A stretch of 64,000 nucleotides of DNA from GCA-002708315 sp964460905 (GCA_964460905.1 CAYWRM010000001.1:1-64000); one strand, 5' to 3'. Positions 55,164-64,000 are shown, counted from the stretch's first letter. Numbers and translations are program-made. The notes: a model not told the origin generated them from the letters alone.

Positions 55164-55748
55164 ATGGATGATTTAGGTTTAAACAGATGTGCATGGACTG
55201 GTAACAGGCAACATGATATTCAGTATCATGATCAGGAATGGGGTGTGCCTGTTCATTACGACCAAAAGCTATTTGAGTTTTTAGTGCTGGATGCTTTTCA
55301 GGCAGGGCTTAGTTGGACAACAATACTTAAAAAGCGCGAAAATTTCAGGGCTGCATTTGATGGCTTTGATGCCAAAAAAATTACAGAATATGGAGAAGAA
55401 AAGGTAGCTGAACTTATGCAAAATAAAGGAATAATTAGAAATCAGCTTAAGATTAGATCTACAATTAGTAACGCGGCACTTTTCCTCAGTATTCAACAGG
55501 AGTTTGGCAGTTTTGATAATTACATATGGCAATTCACAGGTGGCACTACAATAGTTAACAGGTGGAAAACAATGGATGAAATTCCTGTTAGTACAAACGA
55601 ATCGGATACCATGAGTAAAGACTTGAAAAAAAGAGGGTTTAAATTTGTGGGTACCACAATTTGCTATGCGTTTATGCAAGCCGCCGGGATGGTAAATGAT
55701 CACCTTATTGATTGTTTTAGGTACAATGAAGTTGTTAGTGGTGAATAG
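55164..55748 (+). CDS. tag: DNA-3-methyladenine glycosylase I
   Basis: A 194-residue Tag protein that removes 3-methyladenine from alkylated DNA. The N-terminal zinc-binding Cys is in NRCAWTG, followed by YHDQEWGVPVHYDQKLFEFLVLDAFQAGLSW with the active-site Glu/His/Trp region. The C-terminal zinc ligands are in NDHLIDCFRY. KRGFKFVGTTICYAFMQAAG matches the family. The length is normal. Confidence 0.96.
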   Translation: MDDLGLNRCAWTGNRQHDIQYHDQEWGVPVHYDQKLFEFLVLDAFQAGLSWTTILKKRENFRAAFDGFDAKKITEYGEEKVAELMQNKGIIRNQLKIRSTISNAALFLSIQQEFGSFDNYIWQFTGGTTIVNRWKTMDEIPVSTNESDTMSKDLKKRGFKFVGTTICYAFMQAAGMVNDHLIDCFRYNEVVSGE

Positions 55749-55754
55749 TCTATA

Positions 55755-55762
55755 TATATTTG
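55755..55762 (+). promoter_or_regulatory. TAnnTTTG -7 element before the polytopic membrane protein
   Basis: TATATTTG, 36 bases upstream of the ATG at 55799. It supports that start over an in-frame TTG at 55790. Confidence 0.5.
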
Positions 55763-55798
55763 TCAAAATAAAAATTCAAATAAATAACATTGTTTCAC

Positions 55799-56638
55799 AT
55801 GAAGCAAAATAATGAAATAATGGATTATAACAGTCTATTGAAAATATTTGTTATTTCGGTTGTTTCTGCCATATTTGCTTTTCTTGTTATTTTCTTCTTC
55901 TCAAATTATGCATCATTGTTTTTTGCATACGATTTTGACATACCTGCCTCGTTTAATTTTACAGGAATAAGTTTTCCCACAATCAATGATAGCACACACT
56001 GGTCACGTGATGCTTTAGTAACAATACTTCTTTCAAAGCCTATTTCGGCTGTAATTGGAGGAATTGTTTTTCTATTTGTTTTTATGTTGGCAACAAAAAA
56101 GCCGGTGTCAGTTATTATGCTTCTGTTTTGGTTGAATGTGTTTGCATTTAATTCTGCTTTTGGTGTATTAATTGATGATGCTGTTGCCAGTACAGGTACT
56201 TATGAGGTTGCTGTTGCTATGAATATAGATATTGTTTATTTGATAGTAACAGGAATTGTTTTTGTTTTTATATTTTTAAAAATTGGGATGATGAACGGAC
56301 ATCTTATATTACTTTCTTTCCCAAATCAAAAGCTATATTCAGTTAAACCACGAATAATGTTTTTTTGCACAATCTTTTTAATTCCCTGGTTACTTGTTGT
56401 TGCATTTATGTGTTTTTCAGGGTGTACAATGTTTTCGATTTCTGGAGCTCTGAAAAATTTACCGGCAATAGTTTTGTTAATTCCATTCCTAACCGCCAAA
56501 AAACCTGAAAATTTAAAATTTGAATATTTACCAACTGAACGTTTTTTAAAAACAGATTTAATATTAACTATTCTATTTATTTTAATATCAATAATATTAA
56601 TAGTTGTAATTAATAATGGGATTGCTATTTCTGGTTAA
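55799..56638 (+). CDS. Polytopic membrane protein of unknown function
   Basis: 279 residues from MKQNNEIMDYNS. About seven hydrophobic segments are visible (for example IFVISVVSAIFAFLVIFFFSNYASLFF, VIGGIVFLFVFMLATKK, VYLIVTGIVFVFIFLKIG, LILTILFILISIILIVVI). The loop after the first carries FDIPASFNFTGISFPTINDSTHWSRDA. It may belong to the Bacteroidota membrane metalloprotease-like or transporter-like unknowns, but no catalytic motif was seen. No confident family. Confidence 0.65.
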   Translation: MKQNNEIMDYNSLLKIFVISVVSAIFAFLVIFFFSNYASLFFAYDFDIPASFNFTGISFPTINDSTHWSRDALVTILLSKPISAVIGGIVFLFVFMLATKKPVSVIMLLFWLNVFAFNSAFGVLIDDAVASTGTYEVAVAMNIDIVYLIVTGIVFVFIFLKIGMMNGHLILLSFPNQKLYSVKPRIMFFCTIFLIPWLLVVAFMCFSGCTMFSISGALKNLPAIVLLIPFLTAKKPENLKFEYLPTERFLKTDLILTILFILISIILIVVINNGIAISG

Positions 56639-56706
56639 ATTTTGAGTGTCTGAAATAGATTCATTTTTTATACTTTTAACAACTATTTATAAAAACTTAA
56701 TTTATT

Positions 56707-59700
56707 ATGAGAAATTTACTTATTGCAATTTTAATTTTGATGGTTGGGGTTACAACCACAGAGGCGAAAAAGAAAAAAGGAGAAATAAAGAAAGACAGTT
56801 TATCGTCGTCAACATTTAATGGGCTTAAGTGGAGAAGTATAGGTCCCGCTTTTGTGTCGGGACGAATAGCTGATTTTGCAGTTAACCCTGATGATTTTAG
56901 CACATATTATGTTGCAGTTGCTTCCGGGCATATCTGGAAAACAATTAATAACGGCATTACTTTTAAACCTGTTTTTGATAATTATGGCGTGTATTCTATG
57001 GGGTCGCTGGCTATGGATCCTAATAACAATAATATTGTTTGGGCGGGAACAGGTGAAAATAACCACCAACGTGCTTTGGGTTATGGAAATGGTGTTTATA
57101 AAACAATTGATGGTGGTAGCTCCTGGAAAAATATGGGCTTAAAAGAATCACGTCAAATAGGTGAGATATTGATCGACCCAAGAAACTCAAATGTGGTTTA
57201 TGTTGCAGCCGAAGGTTCTGCCTGGGGACCGGGTGAAGAAAGGGGTGTTTATAAAACCATTGATGGTGGTGAAACCTGGGAAAAAGTCCTATTTATAAGT
57301 GAAAATACTGGTGTAGCAAATTTGAGTTTTGAACCAGGTAATCCTGATGTTATTTATGCCGGAGCTGAACAACGAAGAAGACGTCAGTTTGGAAAAATTG
57401 GTGGTGGACCAGAATCAGCATTTTACAAGTCTACAGACGCAGGACTTACATGGAAAAAACTTGAAAAAGGTATTCCCGGTGTAGATAAAGGAGGAATGGA
57501 GATTGTTGTTTCAAATACTGACCCGAATATTGTTTATGCTATGTTCGAAGCTTCAAATGGCAAAGGTGGGGTTTATCGTTCAACTAACAGGGGAGCATCA
57601 TTTAGCAAGCAGAATGATTATAACAGTAGTGGACAGTATTACAGCGAACTTGTTTGTGATCCTGTTGATGCCAATAAGCTTTATTCACTAGACACCCGAA
57701 CAAAGGTGAGTAACGATGGTGGAAAAACCTGGAATGGCGTAGGACTTAGCAAACGCCATGTTGATGATCATGCTATGTGGATTGATCCTAATAATACAAA
57801 TCATTTTATGATTGGTGGTGATGGTGGAATATATGAAAGTTGGGATGCAGGTAGTACATATAGTCATAAAACAACATTGCCTGTTACACAGTTTTATAGG
57901 GTTAATGTTGATAATACCGAGCCTTTTTATTGGGTTTATGGTGGCACACAGGATAACGCAAGTATGGGTGGCCCATCACAAAATATTAAGTCAGGTGGAG
58001 TTGCAAGCGATGAATGGATTGTAACCCTTGGCGGAGATGGATTTTGGCAGGCTATTGAACCTGATAATCCTGATATTGTATATTCAGCATATCAATATGG
58101 TAATATTTACAGATACGATAAAAAATCAGGCGAGAAAATTAATGTTAAGCCTGTTCCAAGAAAAGGAGAATTAACATATAGGTGGAATTGGGATACTCCA
58201 TTTATACTAAGCCCTCATTCCGGAACACGATTATATATGGCAGCAAATAAGGTGTTTAAAAGTGATGATAGGGGTAATACCTGGGAAGTTATTAGTGATG
58301 ACATTACTCGTGATGAAGACAGAAACCAATTTAAGGTAATGGGAAAATACTGGCCTGCTGATGCAGTTGCTAAGGATGTGTCAACTTCACAATGGGGTAC
58401 TGCTGTTTCTATTGCTGAATCATCTGTAAAAGAGGGCTTGATATATGTTGGAACGGATGATGGCGTAATTCAGGTTAGTGATGATGGTGGTAGTAGTTGG
58501 TCGAAGATTTCATCTTTTCCGGGTGTTCCTGAATACACTTATGTAAGTGATATTTTTCCATCAAAGTTTGATGAGAATGTAGTTTTTGCTTCATTTAATA
58601 ATATAAAAAGTGATGATTTTAAACCATATCTTTTAAAAAGTAATGACAAAGGAAAAACTTGGTCATCAATTGCATCTAATCTTCCAAAAGATCAATCGAT
58701 TCATACTATTTACCAGGATCACATTAATGATAGTTTATTGTTTACCGGAACTGAGTTTGGAATTTATTTTTCAATTGATGCCGGAAATAATTGGGTAAAA
58801 CTTGGAGCAGGGTTGCCTGATATTGCTGTTCGCGATATTGTTGTACAGGAAAGAGAGAATGATCTTGTTATAGCCACTTTTGGTCGTGGTTTTTATATTA
58901 TTGATAATTATTCACCTCTGCGTTATGTAACTGAAGAGTCATTAAAAAATGAAGAAGCCATTCTCTTCCCTGTTAAAGATGCTCTAATGTATATTAAATC
59001 AGGAAGTGGACGATATGGAACAGGTGCAGGATATTATCAGGCAAAGAACCCTGATTTTGGTGCTGTTTTTACTTATTATTTAAAAGAGGTTCCAAAATCA
59101 CTTAAATCAAAAAGGCTTAAAAAGGAAAAAGCTTTATTTAAAGAAGGAAGTCCAATTCCTCAACCCGATAAAGCAACTCTAAACGCCGAAAAAAATGAAA
59201 CAAAACCTTATTTAATTTTTTCCATTAAAGATGAAGAAGGAAATCTTGTTAGAAATATTTATAAGAAACCATCTACTGGAATTAACCGGGTAAATTGGGA
59301 TATGAGGTATAAGAGTTCAAATCCTGTAAGGCTTAGTAATGATAAATTCGATCCGCTTAAGAGTGGGAGAACCAGCCTTCGTGCTTTACCTGGTAAATAT
59401 ACTGTTACAATGTCGATGTACAATAATGGTGAACAAACTGAACTTGCAGGACCTGTTGATTTTAATACTATAGTGTTAAACAACACTACTCTTCCTGCCC
59501 CCTCTAACAAAGATGCTCTTGAATTCTACAAAAAAGTTACTGAGTTGTGGCGAGTTATGGCAGGTGCAATGAATTATCGTGAAGAACTTGCGGAAAAAAC
59601 AGCTTATATCCAACAGGCATTACAATCGGTTGATAATGCTCCTGTCGACATGAAAAATAAGATGCAACAGATTAAGCAGGAACTGGAAAATATAGAGTTT

Positions 59701-59973
59701 ATGTTTGATGGAACTCCCGCAAAGGCAAGTTCAGAAGAGGTCCCTCCTGAAAATGTACCAATGAGCGATAGACTAGGTGCAATAGCATGGGCAGCTTGGG
59801 GATCAACATCGGCACCAACAAGTACACAAAAATCGAATTATGATATTGTGATGGACGAGTTTCCACCTGTATTGGAAGAGCTAATAGGCATCAATCTTAA
59901 GCTCGTTGAAATGGAGAAAGAACTTGATAAAATGAAAGCTCCTCATACACCGGGTAGAGTGCCGGGGTTTTAA
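56707..59973 (+). CDS. Large exported sortilin/BNR-repeat (VPS10-like) protein
   Basis: A 1088-residue protein with a signal peptide (MRNLLIAILILMVGVTTTEA). Residues about 35-740 form repeated beta-propeller blades with BNR/Asp-box-like motifs: VYKTIDGGSSWKNMG, VYKTIDGGETWEKV, FYKSTDAGLTWKKL, VFKSDDRGNTWEVI, LKSNDKGKTWSSI. A helical C-terminal region follows (LEFYKKVTELWRVMAGAMNYREELAEK). Such proteins are usually labelled glycosyl hydrolase or VPS10 domain proteins in Bacteroidota, but no catalytic residues have been shown. The function is likely extracellular binding. Confidence 0.85.
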   Translation: MRNLLIAILILMVGVTTTEAKKKKGEIKKDSLSSSTFNGLKWRSIGPAFVSGRIADFAVNPDDFSTYYVAVASGHIWKTINNGITFKPVFDNYGVYSMGSLAMDPNNNNIVWAGTGENNHQRALGYGNGVYKTIDGGSSWKNMGLKESRQIGEILIDPRNSNVVYVAAEGSAWGPGEERGVYKTIDGGETWEKVLFISENTGVANLSFEPGNPDVIYAGAEQRRRRQFGKIGGGPESAFYKSTDAGLTWKKLEKGIPGVDKGGMEIVVSNTDPNIVYAMFEASNGKGGVYRSTNRGASFSKQNDYNSSGQYYSELVCDPVDANKLYSLDTRTKVSNDGGKTWNGVGLSKRHVDDHAMWIDPNNTNHFMIGGDGGIYESWDAGSTYSHKTTLPVTQFYRVNVDNTEPFYWVYGGTQDNASMGGPSQNIKSGGVASDEWIVTLGGDGFWQAIEPDNPDIVYSAYQYGNIYRYDKKSGEKINVKPVPRKGELTYRWNWDTPFILSPHSGTRLYMAANKVFKSDDRGNTWEVISDDITRDEDRNQFKVMGKYWPADAVAKDVSTSQWGTAVSIAESSVKEGLIYVGTDDGVIQVSDDGGSSWSKISSFPGVPEYTYVSDIFPSKFDENVVFASFNNIKSDDFKPYLLKSNDKGKTWSSIASNLPKDQSIHTIYQDHINDSLLFTGTEFGIYFSIDAGNNWVKLGAGLPDIAVRDIVVQERENDLVIATFGRGFYIIDNYSPLRYVTEESLKNEEAILFPVKDALMYIKSGSGRYGTGAGYYQAKNPDFGAVFTYYLKEVPKSLKSKRLKKEKALFKEGSPIPQPDKATLNAEKNETKPYLIFSIKDEEGNLVRNIYKKPSTGINRVNWDMRYKSSNPVRLSNDKFDPLKSGRTSLRALPGKYTVTMSMYNNGEQTELAGPVDFNTIVLNNTTLPAPSNKDALEFYKKVTELWRVMAGAMNYREELAEKTAYIQQALQSVDNAPVDMKNKMQQIKQELENIEFMFDGTPAKASSEEVPPENVPMSDRLGAIAWAAWGSTSAPTSTQKSNYDIVMDEFPPVLEELIGINLKLVEMEKELDKMKAPHTPGRVPGF

Positions 59974-59990
59974 GTGACTAGAATGACTAG

Positions 59991-60022
59991 AGTGCCTAGA
60001 GTTTGGAGTGTCTGAAGTACAT
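59991..60022. repeat. Left flank repeat of the four-helix-bundle gene
   Basis: AGTGCCTAGAGTTTGGAGTG (59991-60010) is the exact reverse complement of 60500-60519 and is related to 51570-51601. The spacer to the gene also contains a degenerate inverted unit, GCTCTAGGTATTCAAGGCAC. Confidence 0.75.
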
Positions 60023-60067
60023 AGTACTATAAATACTCTCAGCTCTAGGTATTCAAGGCACTTCAGT

Positions 60068-60427
60068 CTACCGTTTTAGGTTTTTTCCGATTGATGTAAA
60101 AATGGCGAGTATTTCATTGGCTTCGGTAAGAATTTTTTTTACCTTTTCATCATTAGACCATTTTAATATTTCAATTATCTCAATCCAAAAAACAGTTTCA
60201 CTAGCTTCGCTTTCACAGATCTTAATTTTATTTGCAAAATCTGCTTTACTTCTAGCTCTGTTTGCTTCCCTGTAGTTAGCACCTACACTCGTTCCCGATT
60301 TAGTAATCTGATTTCTTATTACCTTGCCTTCAGGCGTATTTGATAATGATGATGATAAATTGATAATACTAATCGCGAATAGCTTTGTTTTGCCTTCTAA
60401 TTGCTTTCCAAATTCTTTGTTGTCCAT
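60068..60427 (-). CDS. Four-helix-bundle protein (23S rRNA intervening-sequence family)
   Basis: A 119-residue all-helical protein with the family blocks LFAISIINLSSSL, GKVIRNQITKSGTSVGANYREANRARSKADFANKIKICESEASETVFWIEII and ILAIFTSIGKNL. First described as encoded in 23S rRNA intervening sequences, the family is frequent as stand-alone genes in Bacteroidota. The function is unknown. The gene is enclosed by a 20-base perfect inverted repeat and by 16-base tandem repeats, suggesting a mobile cassette. Confidence 0.92.
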   Translation of the reverse strand: MDNKEFGKQLEGKTKLFAISIINLSSSLSNTPEGKVIRNQITKSGTSVGANYREANRARSKADFANKIKICESEASETVFWIEIIEILKWSNDEKVKKILTEANEILAIFTSIGKNLKR

Positions 60428-60469
60428 CGTGATTAATTTTTTGAGGTTAATTTATATTTAGGTAAGATA

Positions 60470-60527
60470 CTCCAAACTCTAGGCGCTCCAAACTCTAGGC
60501 ACTCCAAACTCTAGGCACTCAAAACTC
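60470..60527. repeat. 16-base tandem repeat, right flank of the four-helix-bundle gene
   Basis: CTCCAAACTCTAGGCR is repeated three times without gaps (60470-60485, 60486-60501, 60502-60517), followed by a partial CTCAAAACTC. The last unit provides the stop codon of the neighbouring membrane protein gene. Confidence 0.85.
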
Positions 60528-61028
60528 CCCCATCATATACCAGTAGCCAATAACCAACAAAGCGCCTTCTACAATTATTGAAACCAGCATTAGAGGCACT
60601 GCCTCACGCCTATCACCATAATATTTACGCAGCAGAAAAGCACCTAATATCAATGAAATAAGAATAGGAGTGAAAATAATAATAGTGTACATTCCATAAG
60701 TTCTGCCAACTTTTACGAGTAGTCGGTTTTTACGTGTAAATATTTTTTTGTTTTTACGCCGTAATTTTTGTCTGTGTTTGTAATTATTATAATGGTTTTG
60801 TAAATGAAAAGGCAGCACTATTTTTGCAAAAGGTTTCAAATGCCTGGTAGAAATTATAATAATCCTGCTAATGTGGTAATAAATTAAAAAACCAACTATA
60901 CCCCCACTTATCATTACAATAGCTGTTCCCCAAATATCCAAACCTATCATGTATGCATAAATAGGTGTATAAAAGTATTTTACCGTTGAAAGAAGAAAAA
61001 CATTTATTATCTTTAAATAATAGGCCAT
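60519..61028 (-). CDS. Small membrane protein of unknown function
   Basis: A 169-residue protein with hydrophobic segments near residues 5-25, 30-50, 115-135 and 145-165. A strongly basic loop (KHRQKLRRKNKKIFTRKNRLLVKVGRTYG) lies between the pairs and should be cytosolic. The family is seen in Bacteroidota without known function. Its final codons and stop (ending MMGEF) run into the tandem repeat at 60470-60527, so the C-terminus may have been rewritten by repeat insertion. Confidence 0.65.
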   Translation of the reverse strand: MAYYLKIINVFLLSTVKYFYTPIYAYMIGLDIWGTAIVMISGGIVGFLIYYHISRIIIISTRHLKPFAKIVLPFHLQNHYNNYKHRQKLRRKNKKIFTRKNRLLVKVGRTYGMYTIIIFTPILISLILGAFLLRKYYGDRREAVPLMLVSIIVEGALLVIGYWYMMGEF

Positions 61029-61114
61029 GCAAAATTATTTGATTACAAAAATAGCACATTATTTTTCCATTGGAGGTAAAACCCCGGTAGGAAACATTTA
61101 ATTAAATTTTTTTA

Positions 61115-62323
61115 TTAATTCTCTTTTTTAATGTCGGAATATACTTTTGCAAGCCCGCCTAAAGCAGTTTCCTTGTATAGGCTTGGCATGTCTTTTCCGG
61201 TTTGTTTCATTGCCTCAACTACTTGATCGAACATAATAAAATGTCTTCCATCAGAGTTTATGGCATAAAGTGCCGAGTCGATGGCTCGTTGAGCACCAAA
61301 TGCATTTCTTTCTATGCATGGTATCTGGACAAGCCCTGCTACTGGGTCACATGTTAATCCAAGATGGTGCTCCAATGCTGAAGATGCTGCATATTCTATT
61401 TGGTAAACAGTTCCTCCAGCTATTTGAGTTGCTGCCGCTGCTGCCATTGCACTAGCAACCCCAACTTCACCCTGGCAACCAACCTCTGCTCCTGAAATAG
61501 AGGCATTTTTCTTAACAATATTACCTATTAATCCGGCTGTTGCCAATGCTCGTATAATAAAATCCTCTTTTATTTCCTTCTCTTTATATAACAAATAAAG
61601 CACAGCGGGTAATATTCCTGATGATCCACATGTTGGAGCCGTTACAACAACATTCCCTGCAGCATTTTCTTCACTTACAGCTAGAGCATATGCAAACAAA
61701 TAACTATCATCATGTATAAACTGGTTTTGCATTCGGGCTTTAAAGTGGTATGATGCAGCTTTACGAAGAAGTTTTAATCCACCAGGCAAAGTACCTTCGG
61801 TGCTCAATCCTCTTTCGATGGCTTCTTTCATGACTGTCCATACTTCCCACAGGTAATCTGTTAGGTCATCCTTTTCTATTCTATGTACATATTCCCATAA
61901 TGTTCCACCCTCATTTTCAAGGTGTTTTAAAATAGAAGCCATATTTGCATGGGTATAAAAAACCTGTGGATCAACTTTATTGTCTTTATCCATTAGTTCT
62001 TCACCACCAACACTATATACTTCCCACGAATCAATCAAATTAGAATTTTTATCAAAGGCTTCAAAAAGAAGACCATTTGAGTGAAGAGGCAACAGCTCAG
62101 TTTGATGCCAAATAATTTCTGTATTTTCACCTAAGGTATCTAATATTGCAATATCGGTCATATGACCTCGACCTGTAAGCGCAAGACTTCCATATATATG
62201 TGCTTTAAAAGAGAAAGCTTGAGGATTGTTAGCCAGAAACTTCGCTGCAGCAAATTTTGGCCCCATGGTATGACTGCTAGAAGGGCCATTGCCTATTTTG
62301 TAAATTTTTTTAATCGAATCCAT
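61115..62323 (-). CDS. sdaA: L-serine ammonia-lyase, single-chain iron-sulfur type
   Basis: 402 residues from MDSIKKIYKIGNGPSSSHTMGP (an upstream in-frame ATG at 62338 adds only five residues). The beta-like N-terminal domain is fused to the alpha-like domain. Conserved cysteines for the [4Fe-4S] cluster occur in APTCGSSGILPA, GAEVGCQGEVG and LTCDPVAGLVQIPCIERN. It converts L-serine to pyruvate and ammonia. A monocistronic gene. Confidence 0.95.
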   Translation of the reverse strand: MDSIKKIYKIGNGPSSSHTMGPKFAAAKFLANNPQAFSFKAHIYGSLALTGRGHMTDIAILDTLGENTEIIWHQTELLPLHSNGLLFEAFDKNSNLIDSWEVYSVGGEELMDKDNKVDPQVFYTHANMASILKHLENEGGTLWEYVHRIEKDDLTDYLWEVWTVMKEAIERGLSTEGTLPGGLKLLRKAASYHFKARMQNQFIHDDSYLFAYALAVSEENAAGNVVVTAPTCGSSGILPAVLYLLYKEKEIKEDFIIRALATAGLIGNIVKKNASISGAEVGCQGEVGVASAMAAAAATQIAGGTVYQIEYAASSALEHHLGLTCDPVAGLVQIPCIERNAFGAQRAIDSALYAINSDGRHFIMFDQVVEAMKQTGKDMPSLYKETALGGLAKVYSDIKKEN

Positions 62324-62408
62324 ATCGTAAAAATACAATAATTTGATATGGCCTCTTTTTTTATTATAGGATTAATAAAAATGTGTTAACCAACCTTTAT
62401 TGAGTGTT

Positions 62409-62900
62409 TTACAGACCCAACCCATATATCAGATGCCCGCATTTAACGCCATTAAAATTGATAATATCTGGTAAATACCCCCATTCTTTAAAATTAAATT
62501 TCTTGAGCAGTTTAATACTTTTAGTATTTATATCGAGTAAAATTGCAAGGAGGGTGGTTTTGCTAATTCTATTGCAATCAGAAATTGCATAATTTATTAA
62601 TGCAGTTCCAATTCCTTTACCATGATGTGAATAGTCAACAAAAAAGCTTATTTCAGCAACTTGTTTCATTGCTTCCCTACCCGGCCTGTATGGCGAAATT
62701 GTTGCATACCCAACAACTTTTTCGTTTAACTCTACAACATACAATGGATAGTTATCAGAATCAAAAAATTTAAACCAATCAATTCTTTCCTCAATCATAA
62801 ACTCTGTCATATCTCCGGTAGCTGACCCCGATTTAATGGCTTGATTATAAATGTCAACAATGGCAGGTAAATCTTCTATGGTAGCTAACCGTGGTTTCAT
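62409..62900 (-). CDS. GNAT N-acetyltransferase (phosphinothricin acetyltransferase-like)
   Basis: A 163-residue GNAT protein: RLATIEDLPAIVDIYNQAI at the start, YVVELNEKVVGYATISPYRP, and the acetyl-CoA loop VDYSHHGKGIGTALINYAI (Q/RxxGxG/A). It resembles the Pat/MddA group that acetylates the amino group of methionine-derivative or glutamate-analogue compounds. The true substrate is unknown. Confidence 0.85.
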   Translation of the reverse strand: MKPRLATIEDLPAIVDIYNQAIKSGSATGDMTEFMIEERIDWFKFFDSDNYPLYVVELNEKVVGYATISPYRPGREAMKQVAEISFFVDYSHHGKGIGTALINYAISDCNRISKTTLLAILLDINTKSIKLLKKFNFKEWGYLPDIINFNGVKCGHLIYGLGL

Positions 62901-62939
62901 TAATACTAAATAATTGGTGATGGGTACTAGTTTGTATGA

Positions 62940-63575
62940 TTATATTTTAATTTCAGTTAAGCCCTTATTTTTTTCAATTATTTGCGGATAATTTTCTTTA
63001 AAATTTGAATAAATAAATTCTGTAGGAACATCTTCAAAATGTCCGTAATCTTCTAAATAATCCATGAACTTATTACCGATATTATCGAACTCGTGAAATA
63101 TGGAGTCATTTTCTCCATCAAACTCCAATGTTGCCACATTGCATTTTTGGCATAACTCTTTATTAAAAGCAGGTGATACTTTTAGCCATTTTCCTTCCAG
63201 AAAAAGATTTACCATTCCATGAGGAGTTATTTCATCTGTACCAAATTTTTCCATGAACCTTTCAACTCCAATGTGATTTTTAACTTTCGCCAGGTGGATC
63301 CTTGCCGGTATTTCCAATCCGCGCAAGCAGGCAATTAACAAAATCGACTTCTCAATACAGTGTCCGTCAGGTTTTTGAGCAATAACACTTGCTTTGTAAT
63401 TTTCTTCAGCAAAACTTAAGTGATAAGGATTATATCTCCATGTATCTCTAATTTTAACGTATAATTTTATTGCTTTTTCTTTTGGTGTAAGAGCATCAGT
63501 TTTGAATTCTTTAATAAGATTTTGTATTTCCTTTGTATTGTAGTCAAAATAATAAGTGGAGTTTAAATAATTCAT
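62940..63575 (-). CDS. Transglutaminase-like domain protein
   Basis: A 211-residue protein with a transglutaminase-like core. The helix with the nucleophile reads KPDGHCIEKSILLIACLRGLEIPARIHLA, and the His is in ITPHGMVNLFLEGKWLKVSPAFN. It is a stand-alone cytosolic version without signal peptide; such proteins are often proteases or amidohydrolases rather than cross-linkers. A -7 element lies upstream at 63605-63612. Confidence 0.82.
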   Translation of the reverse strand: MNYLNSTYYFDYNTKEIQNLIKEFKTDALTPKEKAIKLYVKIRDTWRYNPYHLSFAEENYKASVIAQKPDGHCIEKSILLIACLRGLEIPARIHLAKVKNHIGVERFMEKFGTDEITPHGMVNLFLEGKWLKVSPAFNKELCQKCNVATLEFDGENDSIFHEFDNIGNKFMDYLEDYGHFEDVPTEFIYSNFKENYPQIIEKNKGLTEIKI

Positions 63576-63604
63576 GGTTTTAGAAAAGGTTGTTGGTTGA
63601 ATGG

Positions 63605-63612
63605 CAAAAATA
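63605..63612 (-). promoter_or_regulatory. TAnnTTTG -7 element for the transglutaminase-like gene
   Basis: The reverse complement reads TATTTTTG, 29 bases upstream of the ATG at 63575. Confidence 0.5.
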
Positions 63613-63676
63613 AGAATAAGATGGTTTTATATTATAACTAATTATTATATGTTGTGAGGTTGCTCTACAGATGAAA

Positions 63677-64000
63677 TTACAATTGAATTTTTATGATTTC
63701 ATTGTCAGCAATTTCTTTAGTTAGAAATATTTCATTCTCATTAAAAACTACTATAAAGAGCTTGCTATTTTCTCGTTTTACTTCAATATCAAAACTTTGA
63801 TTAAAAGCTTTTATGTTTCTTAATGCCATTGAATCCCAGTTATGGGGTAGTTTTGGTGAAAACGAAAATGTGTTAAACCCTTCAGGTCTAATTCCAAAAA
63901 TTCCTTCAGTTATTATTCTGCAATATAAAGCACTTTCTGCCGACAAATGCCGTTGGTTTCCTTCGGGATATGCTTCAACCGCATAAGGTACATGTTCTCC
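63677..64000 (-). CDS. C-terminal end of a probable glycosidase (partial)
   Basis: The open frame continues past the window edge, so this is the last 107 residues of a longer protein. It reads GEHVPYAVEAYPEGNQRHLSAESALYC..., then FGIRPEGFNTFSFSPKLPHNWDSMALRNIKAF, and ends in a beta-sandwich-like tail. The pattern (catalytic-barrel final helices, then FSPKLPxxW) is typical of six-hairpin (alpha/alpha) glycosidases of Bacteroidota. The exact family cannot be given from this piece. Confidence 0.6.
   Translation of the reverse strand, partial: GEHVPYAVEAYPEGNQRHLSAESALYCRIITEGIFGIRPEGFNTFSFSPKLPHNWDSMALRNIKAFNQSFDIEVKRENSKLFIVVFNENEIFLTKEIADNEIIKIQL

Noticed and set aside
55281..55766. 161-codon antisense frame over tag
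   Set aside because: It is antisense to a well-conserved glycosylase, lacks recognisable domains and follows from the codon pattern of tag.
60470..60527. 16-base repeats as an origin-like iteron array
   Set aside because: There are only three and a half units, no adjacent replication gene, and related units elsewhere sit beside unrelated genes.

Overview
The window looks like the chromosome of a free-living member of the Bacteroidota, probably of the Bacteroidales/Marinilabiliales kind. It is AT-rich. Many promoters carry the Bacteroidota -7 element TAnnTTTG. There is a type IX secretion (T9SS) C-terminal sorting domain, an IPExxxVDY-family protein, and the purH-mreB-mreC-mreD order. The genus cannot be fixed from sequence reading alone.

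Layout. 1-369: remnant of an IS200/IS605-type TnpA. 420-6640: housekeeping genes (SAM methyltransferase, M28 peptidase, thymidine kinase, secreted cyclophilin, pheS, DUF1232 protein, IPExxxVDY protein). 6856-7263: a small secreted acidic protein built of YIDDIPFNT-type repeats; a paralogue sits at 54342-54692. 7460-24236: an unusual export region with a stand-alone ABC ATPase, an ABC-2 permease fused to a degenerate M1-peptidase-like ectodomain and a golvesin-type C-terminal domain, TolC, a periplasmic adaptor lipoprotein, a normal RND pump, an ORF6N gene, a 1572-residue protein joining a complete RND pump to a complete ABC ATPase, and another ABC-2 type permease. Together these could form one envelope-spanning machine using two energy sources.

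24323-41386: tRNA-Cys followed by a genomic island bounded by a 16-bp repeat of the tRNA 3' end. Its cargo is two convergent envelope gene sets (four plus-strand genes; four minus-strand genes ending in a WD40-pseudocaspase), an orphan type I restriction HsdR next to an AbiE toxin-antitoxin pair, a PD-(D/E)XK-like protein, a small HTH protein and an XRE regulator. Just outside the right repeat lies a tyrosine integrase (41489-43048) with a promoter that seems to give a leaderless mRNA. This suggests a tandem or relic second element.

43261-64000: a T9SS-sorted repeat protein with freshly duplicated 180-bp units, then core genes: HdeD, recJ, a MacB-like permease, purH, mreBCD (not followed by mrdA/rodA), a cyanophycinase-like S51 peptidase, a flavodoxin-fold gene remnant, tag, a sortilin/BNR-type large secreted protein, a four-helix-bundle gene bracketed by inverted and tandem repeats, sdaA, a GNAT acetyltransferase, a transglutaminase-like protein and the C-terminal end of a probable glycosidase running off the window.

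The intergenic spaces hold several families of short dispersed repeats. They bracket particular accessory genes (ORF6N, four-helix bundle, the first ABC pair), which suggests that these genes were inserted or moved as cassettes. No rRNA genes or CRISPR arrays were seen. All functional calls rest on motif recognition by eye; no database search was run.
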